Positions 8,346 through 20,535 of a stretch of DNA of 64,000 bases are shown here, one piece after another. Position 1 is the stretch's first letter. Each line of letters begins with the position of its first letter. Where the stretch lies: assembly GCF_014191875.1 (NCBI RefSeq), contig NZ_JACHXD010000003.1, positions 372,001 through 436,000 on the forward strand, in the 5' to 3' direction. Source of the stretch: Pseudoduganella violacea. Its GTDB lineage: Bacteria; Pseudomonadota; Gammaproteobacteria; Burkholderiales; Burkholderiaceae_D. The position numbers and the translations under genes are program-made. Below the pieces are notes generated by a model. The model did no database searches. It was not told where the DNA came from and worked only from the letters and a program-made list of their open reading frames with translations.

Positions 8346-8987
8346 TTAATTATTCAGGACGTCGGCGCCCTTGGGCATGACAAATTTAAAGGCGCCCGCA
8401 TTCAAGGCCGGATTCTTCTCGAACTTGCGGAAGGACAGCACCGAGGTCTGGCCGAAGTTATCCTTCAGCTCCATCGCTTCCGGCGTGCCGCTGCGCAGGC
8501 CGATCAGGATCTGCTCGAAGCTGGTGTCCTTGGTCTTGGGCACGGCTTTCAGCCATTCCAGGCCGTCGCGCGTGCCGGCTTCGCTCAAGGTGAAGTTCTT
8601 GTCCAGCTCATTGCTGCCGAACAGGATGGCGGCCGGCGAAGAACCAAGCGCGTCGCCCAGCTTTTTCACCGTGACCTGGTTCAGGTCCTTGTCGTAGATA
8701 TACAACTGTTCGCCATCGGCCTGCAGCAACTGCTCGTAAGGCTTTTGATAATTCCAGATGAATTTGCCGGGGCGCGCAAACACGAAGGTGCCGGTGGTCG
8801 GCTGCGACACCTTGCCGCCGCTCTCGGCGTTCTTCACCAGCTTTTGCGTGAACTCACCCTTGGCCGACTTGGTGCCGGCCACAAAAGTCTTGAACTGCTC
8901 CAGCGCCGTGGCGCCGGCCACGCCGGACAGACTTGCCAACAGCAAGCCGCCTGCCGCCAGCGCGGCCTTGAATTTGAATTGCTTCAT
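8346..8987 (-). CDS. lolA: Outer-membrane lipoprotein carrier protein LolA
   Basis: A 213-residue periplasmic protein. It has a signal peptide (Lys-rich start, hydrophobic core, cleavage after GVAGA) and the LolA fold, including FTQKLV, GTFVFARPGKFIWNY and LYIYDKDLNQVT. LolA takes lipoproteins from the LolCDE complex and hands them to LolB. It starts 11 bases after the ftsK stop and is followed by rarA, so it is read in the ftsK operon. Full length, with no odd features. Confidence 0.95.
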   Translation of the reverse strand: MKQFKFKAALAAGGLLLASLSGVAGATALEQFKTFVAGTKSAKGEFTQKLVKNAESGGKVSQPTTGTFVFARPGKFIWNYQKPYEQLLQADGEQLYIYDKDLNQVTVKKLGDALGSSPAAILFGSNELDKNFTLSEAGTRDGLEWLKAVPKTKDTSFEQILIGLRSGTPEAMELKDNFGQTSVLSFRKFEKNPALNAGAFKFVMPKGADVLNN

Positions 8988-8998
8988 GCGTCGCTTCC

Positions 8999-11362
8999 TT
9001 ATTCTGCGCTGTCGGACGGGGCGAGAATGTCGCGGTTGCCGTTCGACTGCATGGCCGAAACCACGCCGCTGTTTTCCATTTGTTCCAGCAGGCGCGCCGC
9101 GCGGTTATAACCGATGCGCAGATGGCGCTGCACCAGCGAAATCGAAGCGCGGCGGTGCTTGAGCACCACCTGCACGGCCTGGTCATACATCGGGTCGGCT
9201 TCGCCGCCGCCCTCGCCGCCGCCACCTCCACCGCCGGCATCGCCGCCGCCTTCGCCGTCCAGCGTGCCACCTTCCAGGATACCCTCGATATAGTTGGGTT
9301 CACCCTGGGCTTTCAAGTGCTTGACCACGCGGTGCACCTCGTCGTCCGAAACGAAGGCGCCGTGCACGCGCACCGGCAGGCCGGTGCCGGGCGGCATATA
9401 CAGCATATCGCCCATGCCCAGCAGCGTTTCCGCGCCCATCTGGTCGAGAATGGTGCGCGAGTCGATCTTGGACGAGACCTGGAAGGCGATACGGGTCGGG
9501 ATATTCGCCTTGATCAGGCCCGTAATCACGTCCACAGATGGGCGCTGCGTCGCCAGAATCAAGTGCAGGCCGGCCGCGCGGGCTTTTTGCGCGATACGCG
9601 CGATCAGCTCTTCCACCTTTTTGCCGACCACCATCATCAGGTCGGCCAACTCGTCGATGATGATGACGATGGTGGGCAGCTTTTCCAGCGGCTCGGGCGA
9701 ATCCGGGGTCAGGCTGAACGGATTCGGAATGTGCTCTTCCTTCTTGGCCGCTTCGGCAATCTTGGCGTTGTAGCCGGCCAGATTACGCACGCCCAGCTTG
9801 GACATCAGCTTGTAGCGGCGCTCCATCTCGTTCACCGCCCAGTTCAGCGCGTGGCCGGCCTGGCGCATATCGGTGACGACCGGCGCCAGCAAGTGCGGAA
9901 TGCCTTCGTAGACCGACATCTCCAGCATTTTCGGGTCGATCAGGATCATGCGCACATCGGCCGGATCGGCCTTGTACAGCAGCGACAGGATGGTGGCGTT
10001 GATACCCACCGACTTGCCCGAACCGGTGGTGCCGGCCACCAGCAAGTGCGGCATCTTGGCCAGGTCGGCCACCACCGGCTTGCCGGCGATGTCCTTGCCC
10101 AGCGCCACGGTCAACGAAGAGGCATTGTCGTTATAGACCTTGGAGCCGAGGATTTCGGTCAGGCGCACGATCTGGCGTTTGGAATTGGGCAGCTCCAGCG
10201 CCATATAATTTTTGCCGGGGATGGTTTCCACCACGCGGATCGAAGTCAGCGACAGCGAACGCGCCAGGTCGCGCGCCAAGTTGACGATCTGGCTGCCTTT
10301 GACGCCGGTGGCAGGCTCGATTTCGTAGCGCGTCACCACCGGGCCGGGGTAAGCCGCCACCACCTTCGCTTCCACGCCGAAGTCGGACAGCTTCTTCTCG
10401 ATCAGGCGGCTGGTGAATTCCAGCGTTTCTACCGACACGGTTTCCTGGGCCGGCGGCGCCTCATCCAGCAGCGACAGCGGCGGCAGGTCGGTGTTTTCCA
10501 GATCCTGGAACAGGCTGGCCTGCTTCTCTTTCTGCACGCGCTCGGACTTCGGCACCTCCACCACCTGCGGCTCGACCTTGATGGTGGGCGCGGCAACAGG
10601 ATGCTTCTCCACGTGCTTGGCGCGCTCCTGCACCACCACTTCCTCGCGCTTGACGGTGGCCACTTCGCCCTGGCGGCGGTCCTGGCGGTCTTCCATGCGC
10701 AGGCGGAACCAATCGAAGGCGTTCTCCACCAGCTCGCCGATGCGCTCGGCCACGGCCATCCACGAGACATGGAAGTACAGGCTGAAGCCCAGGCCGAACA
10801 GCAGCAGCAGCATCAGGGTGGCGCCGGTAAAGCCCAGGCCCACATGGGCCGAATGGCCGATCAACTGGCCCAGCACCCCGCCCGGGGCGCGCGGCAATTG
10901 CACATGCAGGGAGTACATGCGCAGGTATTCCAGCCCCATGCTACCGACCAGCATGAGGAAAAAGCCGATCACGCCGATCAGCCAGACTTCGCGCTGCACC
11001 GGCTCTTCTTCCTTTTCCAGCACGAAGCGGTGCGTCAGGCGGCGGTAGCCGCGCCACACGAAGCGGATCAGGATGATGCACCACCACCAGGCCGAAAAAC
11101 CGAAGATGAACAGCAGCAGGTCGGACAGCCAGGCGCCGAAATGGCCGCCCAGATTGCGCACCTTGGGCACTTCGCTGGCGTGCGACCAGCCCGGATCGAG
11201 CTTGTTATAGCTGAGCAGGATCAGCACAAAATACAGGCAAACGGCGGCCAGCGCGAACCAGCGCGCCTCCGACAGCAGGCGCACCATGCGGCTCGGCAGT
11301 GGCTGGCGCTCAGTCGTGCTGCGCGTGTAACTATTAGTTGTCTGTTGGCTCGTTTTGCTCAT
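8999..11362 (-). CDS. ftsK: DNA translocase FtsK
   Basis: A 787-residue FtsK. Four TM helices lie at about 35-52, 77-103, 125-145 and 165-198. A charged linker (about 205-310) is followed by the motor domain with Walker [12 protein letters not shown] near residue 446 and Walker [15 protein letters not shown] Gly-rich stretch precedes the C-terminal gamma winged helix ([20 protein letters not shown]), which reads KOPS sites. It couples septation to chromosome dimer resolution at dif with XerCD. The linker is short compared with E. coli FtsK, as is usual in betaproteobacteria. It is divergent from trxB and leads the ftsK-lolA-rarA unit. Confidence 0.96.
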   Translation of the reverse strand: MSKTSQQTTNSYTRSTTERQPLPSRMVRLLSEARWFALAAVCLYFVLILLSYNKLDPGWSHASEVPKVRNLGGHFGAWLSDLLLFIFGFSAWWWCIILIRFVWRGYRRLTHRFVLEKEEEPVQREVWLIGVIGFFLMLVGSMGLEYLRMYSLHVQLPRAPGGVLGQLIGHSAHVGLGFTGATLMLLLLFGLGFSLYFHVSWMAVAERIGELVENAFDWFRLRMEDRQDRRQGEVATVKREEVVVQERAKHVEKHPVAAPTIKVEPQVVEVPKSERVQKEKQASLFQDLENTDLPPLSLLDEAPPAQETVSVETLEFTSRLIEKKLSDFGVEAKVVAAYPGPVVTRYEIEPATGVKGSQIVNLARDLARSLSLTSIRVVETIPGKNYMALELPNSKRQIVRLTEILGSKVYNDNASSLTVALGKDIAGKPVVADLAKMPHLLVAGTTGSGKSVGINATILSLLYKADPADVRMILIDPKMLEMSVYEGIPHLLAPVVTDMRQAGHALNWAVNEMERRYKLMSKLGVRNLAGYNAKIAEAAKKEEHIPNPFSLTPDSPEPLEKLPTIVIIIDELADLMMVVGKKVEELIARIAQKARAAGLHLILATQRPSVDVITGLIKANIPTRIAFQVSSKIDSRTILDQMGAETLLGMGDMLYMPPGTGLPVRVHGAFVSDDEVHRVVKHLKAQGEPNYIEGILEGGTLDGEGGGDAGGGGGGGEGGGEADPMYDQAVQVVLKHRRASISLVQRHLRIGYNRAARLLEQMENSGVVSAMQSNGNRDILAPSDSAE

Positions 11363-11442
11363 TGCTACAGGTGGATGTTGCGTACGGGGAATAACATGAT
11401 TGCGCTTATTCTAAGCGATTGAGAGTCAAACTGGCCTTTCAA

Positions 11443-12505
<1,063 letters not shown>

Positions 12506-12510
12506 GCGCC

Positions 12511-13197
12511 ATGGCGGGACTGAAGGATTTCGCCGACCTGAAATCCCTGGGCAAGCAGCTCAGGGAACAGGGCGAGGAGCGCAAGGCCGCCGAGGCCGAG
12601 CGCGTCAAGCGCGAAAAGGTACAGGCGCAGGAGGCCAATCTGTTTCAGGCCAATCTGGCGGGCGTCAAGCGCATGCCGGTGTCCGACCGCTATGTGCCCA
12701 AGCCCCCTTCGGCGCCCGCCATGCCCGTTGCCGCCGGCCCGCGCAAGCCGCTGACGGCCAAGGAACAGGCGGAAGACGACCAGGCCGTGCTGCGCGAGTC
12801 GCTGTCCGACCTGTTTGAAGTCGACCACTATATGGAAGAAGACCCGTCGCTGAACTACGCCGCCCCCGGCGTCGGTCCCGACGTGGTGAAGAAGATGCGC
12901 AAGGGCCACTGGCCGGTGCAGGCCGAACTCGATCTGCATGGCCTGAACCGCGACGGCGCGCGCGACGCGCTGGGCGACTTCCTGCGCAAGGCCGTGATGC
13001 GCAACCAGCGCTGCGTGTGCGTGATCCATGGCCGCGGCCTCGGTTCGCGGCGCCAGGAGCCGGTGCTCAAGTCCATGGTGCACAGCTGGCTGGTGCAGAC
13101 CGACGGCGTGGTCGCCTTTTGCCAGGCCCGCTCGGCCGAAGGCGGCGAAGGCGCCCTGATCGTCCTGCTGCGCGCCGCCCTGCAGCCGCAGCGCTGA
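12511..13197 (+). CDS. Smr/MutS2-domain protein (SmrA/YdaL-like endonuclease family)
   Basis: A 228-residue cytoplasmic protein. The N-terminal ~120 residues are charged and probably helical. The C-terminal Smr domain carries LDLHG (about 140-144) and the catalytic/nucleic-acid motif HGRG (173-176), then a final ALIVLL strand. Smr proteins nick DNA or cleave mRNA at stalled or collided ribosomes; which applies here cannot be told from sequence. It lies directly behind trxB, with no link of function known. A good terminator follows, closing the two-gene unit. Confidence 0.88.
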   Translation: MAGLKDFADLKSLGKQLREQGEERKAAEAERVKREKVQAQEANLFQANLAGVKRMPVSDRYVPKPPSAPAMPVAAGPRKPLTAKEQAEDDQAVLRESLSDLFEVDHYMEEDPSLNYAAPGVGPDVVKKMRKGHWPVQAELDLHGLNRDGARDALGDFLRKAVMRNQRCVCVIHGRGLGSRRQEPVLKSMVHSWLVQTDGVVAFCQARSAEGGEGALIVLLRAALQPQR

Positions 13198-13217
13198 TTT
13201 TCAGCAACAATTATTGA

Positions 13218-13240
13218 AAACCGGCCGCACGGGCCGGTTT
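13218..13240 (+). terminator. Terminator after trxB-smr
   Basis: AAACCGGCC pairs with GGCCGGTTT across a 5-base loop, 20 bases after the smr stop. The T-run is short. Confidence 0.7.
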
Positions 13241-13311
13241 AACCCTTCTCGCAAGGGTGGGCCTCATGTTAACCTGTGGTCATCTGTAACTTTCCAACAA
13301 GAACCACATAC

Positions 13312-13938
13312 ATGAAGCACATGCCGCACGTTTCCCTGATCACGGTCATTGAGATCATCGCGATTCTGGTCGGCGCATTTTCGGGCTTCATCGAAGCGCG
13401 CCGCAAGCGCATGGACGTCGTCGGCGTCTTCACCGTGGCCTTCATCGCCGCTTTCGGCGGCGGCACGCTGCGCGACATCCTGCTCGACCGCCGCCCGCTG
13501 TTCTGGGTCCAGCACCAGGAATATGCGATCCTGATCTTCATCCTGGCCCTGATCGCCAATCCCCTGATCCGCACCCTGCGCCAGATCGTCTCCGAACGCC
13601 TGATCGTGATCGCCGACGCGGTGGGCCTCGGCCTGTTCGCCGTGGCCGGCGTGTCGCTGGCGCTGACGGCGAATATGCCGCTGTTTATCGCTTCGATGAT
13701 GGGCGTGATTACGGGGATTTTCGGCGGCGTGCTGCGCGACATCGTCTGCAACGAGGTGCCGATGGTGTTCCGCGACGGGAAGCCGTATGCGATCTGCGCC
13801 TTCATCGGCTGCTGGCTCTACATCCTGCTGCAGCGGACCAATGTGTCCGACGACTTCGCGCTGTGGCTGAGCGCCACCGTGATTACGCTGCTGCGCCTGT
13901 TGACCTGGAAATTCGACATGCGGGTGGGCCGCCCGTAA
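13312..13938 (+). CDS. TRIC-type cation channel family protein (YicG/UPF0126)
   Basis: A 208-residue inner-membrane protein with seven hydrophobic segments arranged as two three-helix repeats plus one. Each repeat holds the glycine-rich signature: FGGGTLRDILLDRRP and FGGVLRDIVCNEVP. Bacterial TRIC homologs form trimeric monovalent-cation channels; the older name is UPF0126. The ATG at 13312 gives MKHMPHVSL; an ATG three codons later is possible. It is a single gene with its own promoter region, and nothing around it points to a particular ion. Confidence 0.88.
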   Translation: MKHMPHVSLITVIEIIAILVGAFSGFIEARRKRMDVVGVFTVAFIAAFGGGTLRDILLDRRPLFWVQHQEYAILIFILALIANPLIRTLRQIVSERLIVIADAVGLGLFAVAGVSLALTANMPLFIASMMGVITGIFGGVLRDIVCNEVPMVFRDGKPYAICAFIGCWLYILLQRTNVSDDFALWLSATVITLLRLLTWKFDMRVGRP

Positions 13939-13969
13939 GCGCCGGGCGCCGCCCTCCCCTGCGGCAGTT

Positions 13970-16389
<2,420 letters not shown>

Positions 16390-16471
16390 AAAGATGGGGA
16401 AGCAGCCAACAAGAATGTCAACGATTTTAACATTGCCCCCTCCTCCCTGCGCACCCGCAGCAAAACCCACC

Positions 16472-16588
16472 GCCGAGCCTGTGTCCACCTTGGTGCCAGG
16501 CACCGATCGGACACGAACTCGACCGTCGTCGGGCCGCCTGAGCCCGTGTCCGATTAGGGTCTGACCCCAAGGTGGACACGGGCTCGGC
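16472..16588. repeat. Palindromic intergenic repeat, copy 1
   Basis: Outer arms of 22 bases (16472-16493 and 16567-16588) are inverted complements with one mismatch. Inside are a palindrome GGTGCCAGGCACC (16492-16504) and a perfect 10-bp inverted pair ATCGGACACG/CGTGTCCGAT (16506-16515, 16545-16554). The 24 bases at 16481-16504 recur with one change at 36924-36947. It lies in the nadE/GNAT-like intergenic region and codes for nothing evident. It looks like a REP/MITE-type element. Confidence 0.75.
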
Positions 16589-16626
16589 AGTAGGCGCGTG
16601 GACGGGGTTTTGCGTACAATGCGGCG

Positions 16627-17766
16627 ATGGACTATCGCACTGGGGTGATTTCGTCGCTGGCGGAGGTGGGCGAGGCGGCTTGGGATGAACTGCTGGCCGC
16701 CCAGGAGCCGGATCGGGCGCCGAATCCTTTTCTTTCTTATGCCTTTCTGCATGCGCTGCATGAATCGGGCAGTGCTTGCGCGGAAACGGGCTGGCAGCCG
16801 CAATTCCTCATGCTGTGGGATGGCGATGCGCTGGCCGCGGCCATGCCGCTTTACGTGAAGTCGCATTCCTATGGCGAGTATGTGTTCGACTGGGCCTGGG
16901 CCGATGCCTATCACCGCAACGGCGTCGAGTACTATCCCAAGCTGCTGTCGGCGATTCCGTTCACGCCGGTGTGCGGCCCGCGCCTGCTGGCGCGCGATGC
17001 TGTGGCGCGCAAGGCTTTGCTGGCCTTCCTGATGGAACAGCAGCAGGCGGCAGGCATGTCGTCCACCCATATCCTGTTCCCGCCCGAGGAGCAGACCGCC
17101 CTGCTGGAGGACGCGGGATTCATGCTGCGCAGCGGCGTGCAGTTCCATTGGCTGAATCAGGATTACCCGGACTTCGAGGCCTTTCTCGCCACGCTGGAGC
17201 ACAAGAAGCGCAAGAATATCCGCGCCGAGCGGCGCAAGGTGAACGAGGCGGGCGTGACGCTGCGCCGGCTGCGCGGCGCGGATATCGACGAAGCGCACTG
17301 GCGCTTCTTCCACCGCTGCTATGCCAATACCTATGCAGAGCACCGCTCCTCGCCGTATCTGAACCTGGACTTCTTCCTGCGCATCGGCCGCGATATGCCG
17401 CAGAATATCCTGCTGGTGCTGGCCGAACGCGCAGGCCGGCCGATCGCGGCCTCGCTGGTGATCCATACGCCGGACACGCTCTACGGCCGTTATTGGGGCG
17501 CGCAGGAGCACGTGCCCTGCCTGCATTTCGAGGCAGCCTATTATCAGCCGCTGGAGTTCTGCATCACCGAGCGCATCGCCGTCTTCGAGGGCGGCGCCCA
17601 GGGCGAACACAAGATGGCGCGCGGCTTCCTGCCGCAAAAGACCTGGTCGGCGCACTGGCTGGCCCACCCGGCCTTCGCCGATGCCATCGAACGCTTCCTG
17701 CAACGCGAAAGCGGCGGCATCGATACTTACCTGGATGAGCTGAACGAGCGCAATCCGTTCAAATAG
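16627..17766 (+). CDS. GNAT-fold protein of the COG3146 family (predicted N-acyltransferase)
   Basis: A 379-residue cytoplasmic protein of the peptidoglycan-recognition/FemX-like acyltransferase group. Motifs include [16 protein letters not shown] near residue 34, [24 protein letters not shown] around residue 200, and the C-terminal [19 protein letters not shown]. The family is widespread in proteobacteria and is predicted to transfer acyl or aminoacyl groups. No substrate is established, and I do not assign one. It stands alone between the palindromic repeat and a convergent small gene six bases away. Confidence 0.8.
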   Translation: MDYRTGVISSLAEVGEAAWDELLAAQEPDRAPNPFLSYAFLHALHESGSACAETGWQPQFLMLWDGDALAAAMPLYVKSHSYGEYVFDWAWADAYHRNGVEYYPKLLSAIPFTPVCGPRLLARDAVARKALLAFLMEQQQAAGMSSTHILFPPEEQTALLEDAGFMLRSGVQFHWLNQDYPDFEAFLATLEHKKRKNIRAERRKVNEAGVTLRRLRGADIDEAHWRFFHRCYANTYAEHRSSPYLNLDFFLRIGRDMPQNILLVLAERAGRPIAASLVIHTPDTLYGRYWGAQEHVPCLHFEAAYYQPLEFCITERIAVFEGGAQGEHKMARGFLPQKTWSAHWLAHPAFADAIERFLQRESGGIDTYLDELNERNPFK

Positions 17767-17772
17767 GCACGC

Positions 17773-18027
17773 TTAGCGCTTCTTCTGCCAGTAGGGGAAT
17801 TCGGTTTCGTAGCAGGTATGTTCGACCTCGGTGATCTTGTCCTGCATCGCGGCCTGCGCATCCTGGATCGCCTGGTTGTAGACCGATGGACCGATTTCAC
17901 GCACGCAGAAATCGAGCAGCATGCGCGCCTTCAGGCCACCCATTTCCTCGTCCATGTTTTCACCGCAGTAGCGCTGCAGGGATGAAATCAGGCGCTCTTC
18001 CACTTCCTTGCTCAGTTTAATGGCCAT
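17773..18027 (-). CDS. DUF2164 family small protein
   Basis: An 84-residue protein (MAIKLSKEVEERLISSLQRY to FPYWQKKR) with the DUF2164 pattern, including the CxREIGPSVYNQAIQDA block. It is soluble and mostly helical. No function is known. The ATG at 18027 is the family start; ten upstream codons in the same frame cross the ppa terminator and were excluded. It lies directly downstream of that terminator and is convergent with the GNAT-like gene. Confidence 0.8.
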   Translation of the reverse strand: MAIKLSKEVEERLISSLQRYCGENMDEEMGGLKARMLLDFCVREIGPSVYNQAIQDAQAAMQDKITEVEHTCYETEFPYWQKKR

Positions 18028-18044
18028 CAGGCTTCTCTCTAGAC

Positions 18045-18069
18045 ATAAAAAAGGCACCTCGCGGTGCCT
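18045..18069 (-). terminator. Terminator of ppa
   Basis: AGGCACC/GGTGCCT stem with a TCGC-type loop. On the minus strand it is followed by TTTTTTA, 25 bases past the ppa stop. Confidence 0.85.
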
Positions 18070-18093
18070 CTGGCTGAATCGCCGCGAAAGCGC

Positions 18094-18636
18094 TTAGCCT
18101 TCCGGGTTTTCTTTTTTGTACTGCTCGACGCCGTGCAGGATTTCGGCTTTGGCTTCTTCTGGACCGAACCAGCCGTCCACCTTCACCCACTTGCCTGGCT
18201 CCAGGTCTTTGTAGTGCTCGAAGAAGTGCTGGATCTGCTGCAGACGCAGGTCTTGTAGGTCTTCCGGCTTCTGCCAGTGTTTGTAGATCGGCAGGACTTT
18301 ATCGACTGGCACGGCCAGCACTTTGGCGTCTTCACCGGATTCGTCGGTCATTTTCAATACGCCGATGGCGCGGCAACGCACCACCACGCCTGGGATCAGC
18401 GGGAACGGGGTGATCACCAGCACGTCGACCGGGTCGCCGTCGTTGGACAGGGTGTTCGGCACATAGCCGTAGTTGCACGGGTAGTGCATCGCGGTGCCCA
18501 TGAAGCGGTCCACGAAGATGGCGCCGGATTCCTTGTCAACTTCATACTTGATCGGATCGGCATTCATCGGGATTTCGATGATGACGTTGAAATCGTTCGG
18601 CAGGTCGCGGCCGGACGGCACTTTATTCAAGCTCAT
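18094..18636 (-). CDS. ppa: Inorganic pyrophosphatase
   Basis: A 180-residue family I pyrophosphatase. The active-site blocks are present: [31 protein letters not shown], and the signature [10 protein letters not shown] with its three Mg-binding aspartates. It hydrolyses pyrophosphate to pull biosynthetic reactions forward in the cytoplasm. The start at 18636 ([13 protein letters not shown]) is the conserved one; the upstream open frame antisense to the intergenic region was excluded. Monocistronic, with a strong terminator. Confidence 0.96.
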   Translation of the reverse strand: MSLNKVPSGRDLPNDFNVIIEIPMNADPIKYEVDKESGAIFVDRFMGTAMHYPCNYGYVPNTLSNDGDPVDVLVITPFPLIPGVVVRCRAIGVLKMTDESGEDAKVLAVPVDKVLPIYKHWQKPEDLQDLRLQQIQHFFEHYKDLEPGKWVKVDGWFGPEEAKAEILHGVEQYKKENPEG

Positions 18637-18797
18637 GATTTTCCTCGTTAATACTTTTGAATTGTCTAACCGCGACATTATAGCGAAGTGCCGCCCGCTT
18701 GTGCGGCGCACCAGCGCGAATCGCGCACCAAATGCGGCGTCGCAAGGCGCGCCCGCAACGGCGGCGTACAATGGAAAATCACACAAAGAGGTACTTT

Positions 18798-19022
18798 ATG
18801 CTTTCCGACCAGCCCCTCCCCTCCGACGATGACGACGACTTCCTGCCGCCCGAGGACGAAGCCGAGTACGAAGCCTGGTTCCGCGCCCAGGTCGAAGCCG
18901 GCATTGCCGAGGCCAACGATCCCAATTGCGAGTGGATTCCACACGAAGTTGTTAAAGAAGACATGGCGCGGCAGCGCGCCGAGCTTGAAGCCTTGATTGC
19001 TGCTCAGCGCAAGAAAAAATAA
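18798..19022 (+). CDS. Probable antitoxin of a ParDE-type pair
   Basis: A 74-residue acidic protein, MLSDQPLPSDDDDDFLPPED at the start and a Lys-rich end. The middle (EYEAWFRAQVEAGIAEANDP, then EVVKEDMARQRAEL) matches the short antitoxins that precede ParE/RelE toxins. AGAGG lies seven bases before the ATG. The stop overlaps the toxin ATG by one base (TAATG), so the two are translationally coupled. It likely has no strong ribbon-helix-helix N-terminus, and DNA binding is uncertain. Confidence 0.75.
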   Translation: MLSDQPLPSDDDDDFLPPEDEAEYEAWFRAQVEAGIAEANDPNCEWIPHEVVKEDMARQRAELEALIAAQRKKK

Positions 19023-19300
19023 TGTTGCTGGCCTGGACAACGCGAGCAAGAAAGGAGCCTTGGGCAGCCATTGAGCGTATTGCGCGCAATGCTCCGGAGG
19101 CTGCGCTGCGGCAGCTTCTCTCCATTGAGCGCCAGACCGATATGCTGTTGCGCTTCCCCGAGCTTGGCAGGCCTGGCGCTATTCCTGGCACGCGGGAACT
19201 GGTTATCAGCCGCTCACCATTTATCGTGCTCTATCAAATCAAAGCAGGAGAGATTGAAATTCTTCGCTTCCTGCATACAGCCCGGCTGCGCCCAAAGTAA
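19022..19300 (+). CDS. ParE/RelE-superfamily toxin
   Basis: A 92-residue basic protein with the ParE layout: helices with IERIARNAPEAALR, then LLRFPELGRPGAIPGTRELV, then the strand pattern SRSPFIVLYQIKAGEIEILR and the C-terminal LHTAR. ParE toxins poison DNA gyrase; RelE relatives cleave mRNA. The arginines typical of ParE are present, so ParE-like is favoured. The one-base overlap with the upstream antitoxin supports a working pair. A strong bidirectional terminator follows. Confidence 0.85.
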   Translation: MLLAWTTRARKEPWAAIERIARNAPEAALRQLLSIERQTDMLLRFPELGRPGAIPGTRELVISRSPFIVLYQIKAGEIEILRFLHTARLRPK

Positions 19301-19324
19301 AAAGCCCGCTGGACAGCGGGCTTT
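19301..19324. terminator. Bidirectional terminator between parE and hemY
   Basis: AAAGCCCGCT pairs perfectly with AGCGGGCTTT over a GGAC loop. Runs of A and T on the two flanks let it serve both convergent units. Confidence 0.88.
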
Positions 19325-19335
19325 TGAGTTTCGGC

Positions 19336-20532
19336 TTAGAGGATGGTGGCCAGGGCGCACTGGCGGTAGTGGTTGGCGGCTTCCTCGGGCTGCTGCAGGG
19401 CTTCGTGCAGCTGGGCCAGTTTGAGGTGGGCTTCGCGCACCATTTGCGGGCCGTCGGCGTCGGACAGGGCTTGCTCCAGATAGCGCTGGGCTTTGCCCCA
19501 CAACTTCTGTTTCAGGCACAGGGAACCCAGGGTCAGCGCCAGCTCCGGCTCGGTGGGACGGGCCTGCATCCAGCGTTCGCAATGCTCGATCTGGGCCAGC
19601 AGCGCGGCCGATCCGGCCGGCGCGGCGGCTTCGCGGTAGGCGCGCACGACGCGCTCGTCCCAGTTCGCCGCCAGCGCTTCTTCGGCCACCTGGCGCGCAT
19701 CGTTATGCAGGCCGCGCGCGTTCAGTGCGGTGGCGGCGCGGCAGGCAATATATGGCTTGATGCGGTCGGCGCCGGGGATCGAGGCCCAGACGCGGCGGAT
19801 CGACTCGGTGTCGTGCGACTTGTCCGACAGCAGATCATCATACGCCAGCTCGCGCAAGCGGGCCGACAAGGCGGGATGCAGCGCCTTGTGCTTGTCCAGC
19901 GAGCGCACCAGGCGCAGCACCTCGGGCCAGTTCTTGGCCTGCTGCTGGGCCTTGAGCGACCATTGCAGGGCGTGGATGTGGCGCGTGCCGCTGGCGTTCA
20001 GCTCGCGCACCGCTTCCAGCGCCGCTTCCGGCTTGTGGTCGTCCACCAGCAGCTCGGTGGCCGTCATCAGGCGCGCCGTCTTCATGCCGTTGTCGTCCTG
20101 GATGCGGGCCAGCCAGCTGTCGCGGCGGGCGTGCTGCTGCATGCGGTGGGCGGCGCGGGCGCCGATCAGGGCTGCCACGCCGGCGTTTTCCGGCAGGTCG
20201 GCAGCGCGCAGCGCGGCTTTTTCGGCATGGCCGAAACGGCCTTCGAACAGCGCCTTGAGCGCGTCGCGCAGCCCCTTGTTGCCGTCGCGCTCACGCTTTT
20301 GCTGGCGGTAGGCGGCCACGCGGCCCGGCATCTTCATCGTGGCGCGCAGCGCGCGCAGCGCCACATACAGCACGGCGAAGGCCAGCAGTTCCAGCACCAC
20401 GAAGAAGTTGAGCGAAAGGTCGATGCGGTACGGCGGGTAGAACAGCACCACATTGCCCGGGTTGAAGCGCGCCGTCACGGCGATACCGATGGCCGCGGCC
20501 ATCAAAGCGAGTAACCAGAAGAATAGACGCAT
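19336..20532 (-). CDS. hemY: HemY, TPR-containing heme biosynthesis-associated protein
   Basis: A 398-residue inner-membrane protein. Two TM helices lie near residues 3-22 and 40-63, with PGNVVLFYPPYRIDLSLNFF between them. A long cytoplasmic TPR region follows (RAAHRMQQHARRDSW and later CLKQKLWGKAQRYLEQALS). This is the HemY of the hemCDXY operon, not the unrelated protoporphyrinogen oxidase of the same name. Its exact role in tetrapyrrole metabolism is unsettled. It starts three bases after the hemX stop. Confidence 0.93.
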   Translation of the reverse strand: MRLFFWLLALMAAAIGIAVTARFNPGNVVLFYPPYRIDLSLNFFVVLELLAFAVLYVALRALRATMKMPGRVAAYRQQKRERDGNKGLRDALKALFEGRFGHAEKAALRAADLPENAGVAALIGARAAHRMQQHARRDSWLARIQDDNGMKTARLMTATELLVDDHKPEAALEAVRELNASGTRHIHALQWSLKAQQQAKNWPEVLRLVRSLDKHKALHPALSARLRELAYDDLLSDKSHDTESIRRVWASIPGADRIKPYIACRAATALNARGLHNDARQVAEEALAANWDERVVRAYREAAAPAGSAALLAQIEHCERWMQARPTEPELALTLGSLCLKQKLWGKAQRYLEQALSDADGPQMVREAHLKLAQLHEALQQPEEAANHYRQCALATIL

Positions 20533-20535
20533 GGC

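Noticed and set aside
9080..11422. Long plus-strand open frame of about 780 codons antisense to ftsK
   Set aside because: It is His/Arg/Gln-rich with no fold or motif, and exists because GC-rich codon use leaves the antisense frame open. FtsK on the other strand is certain.
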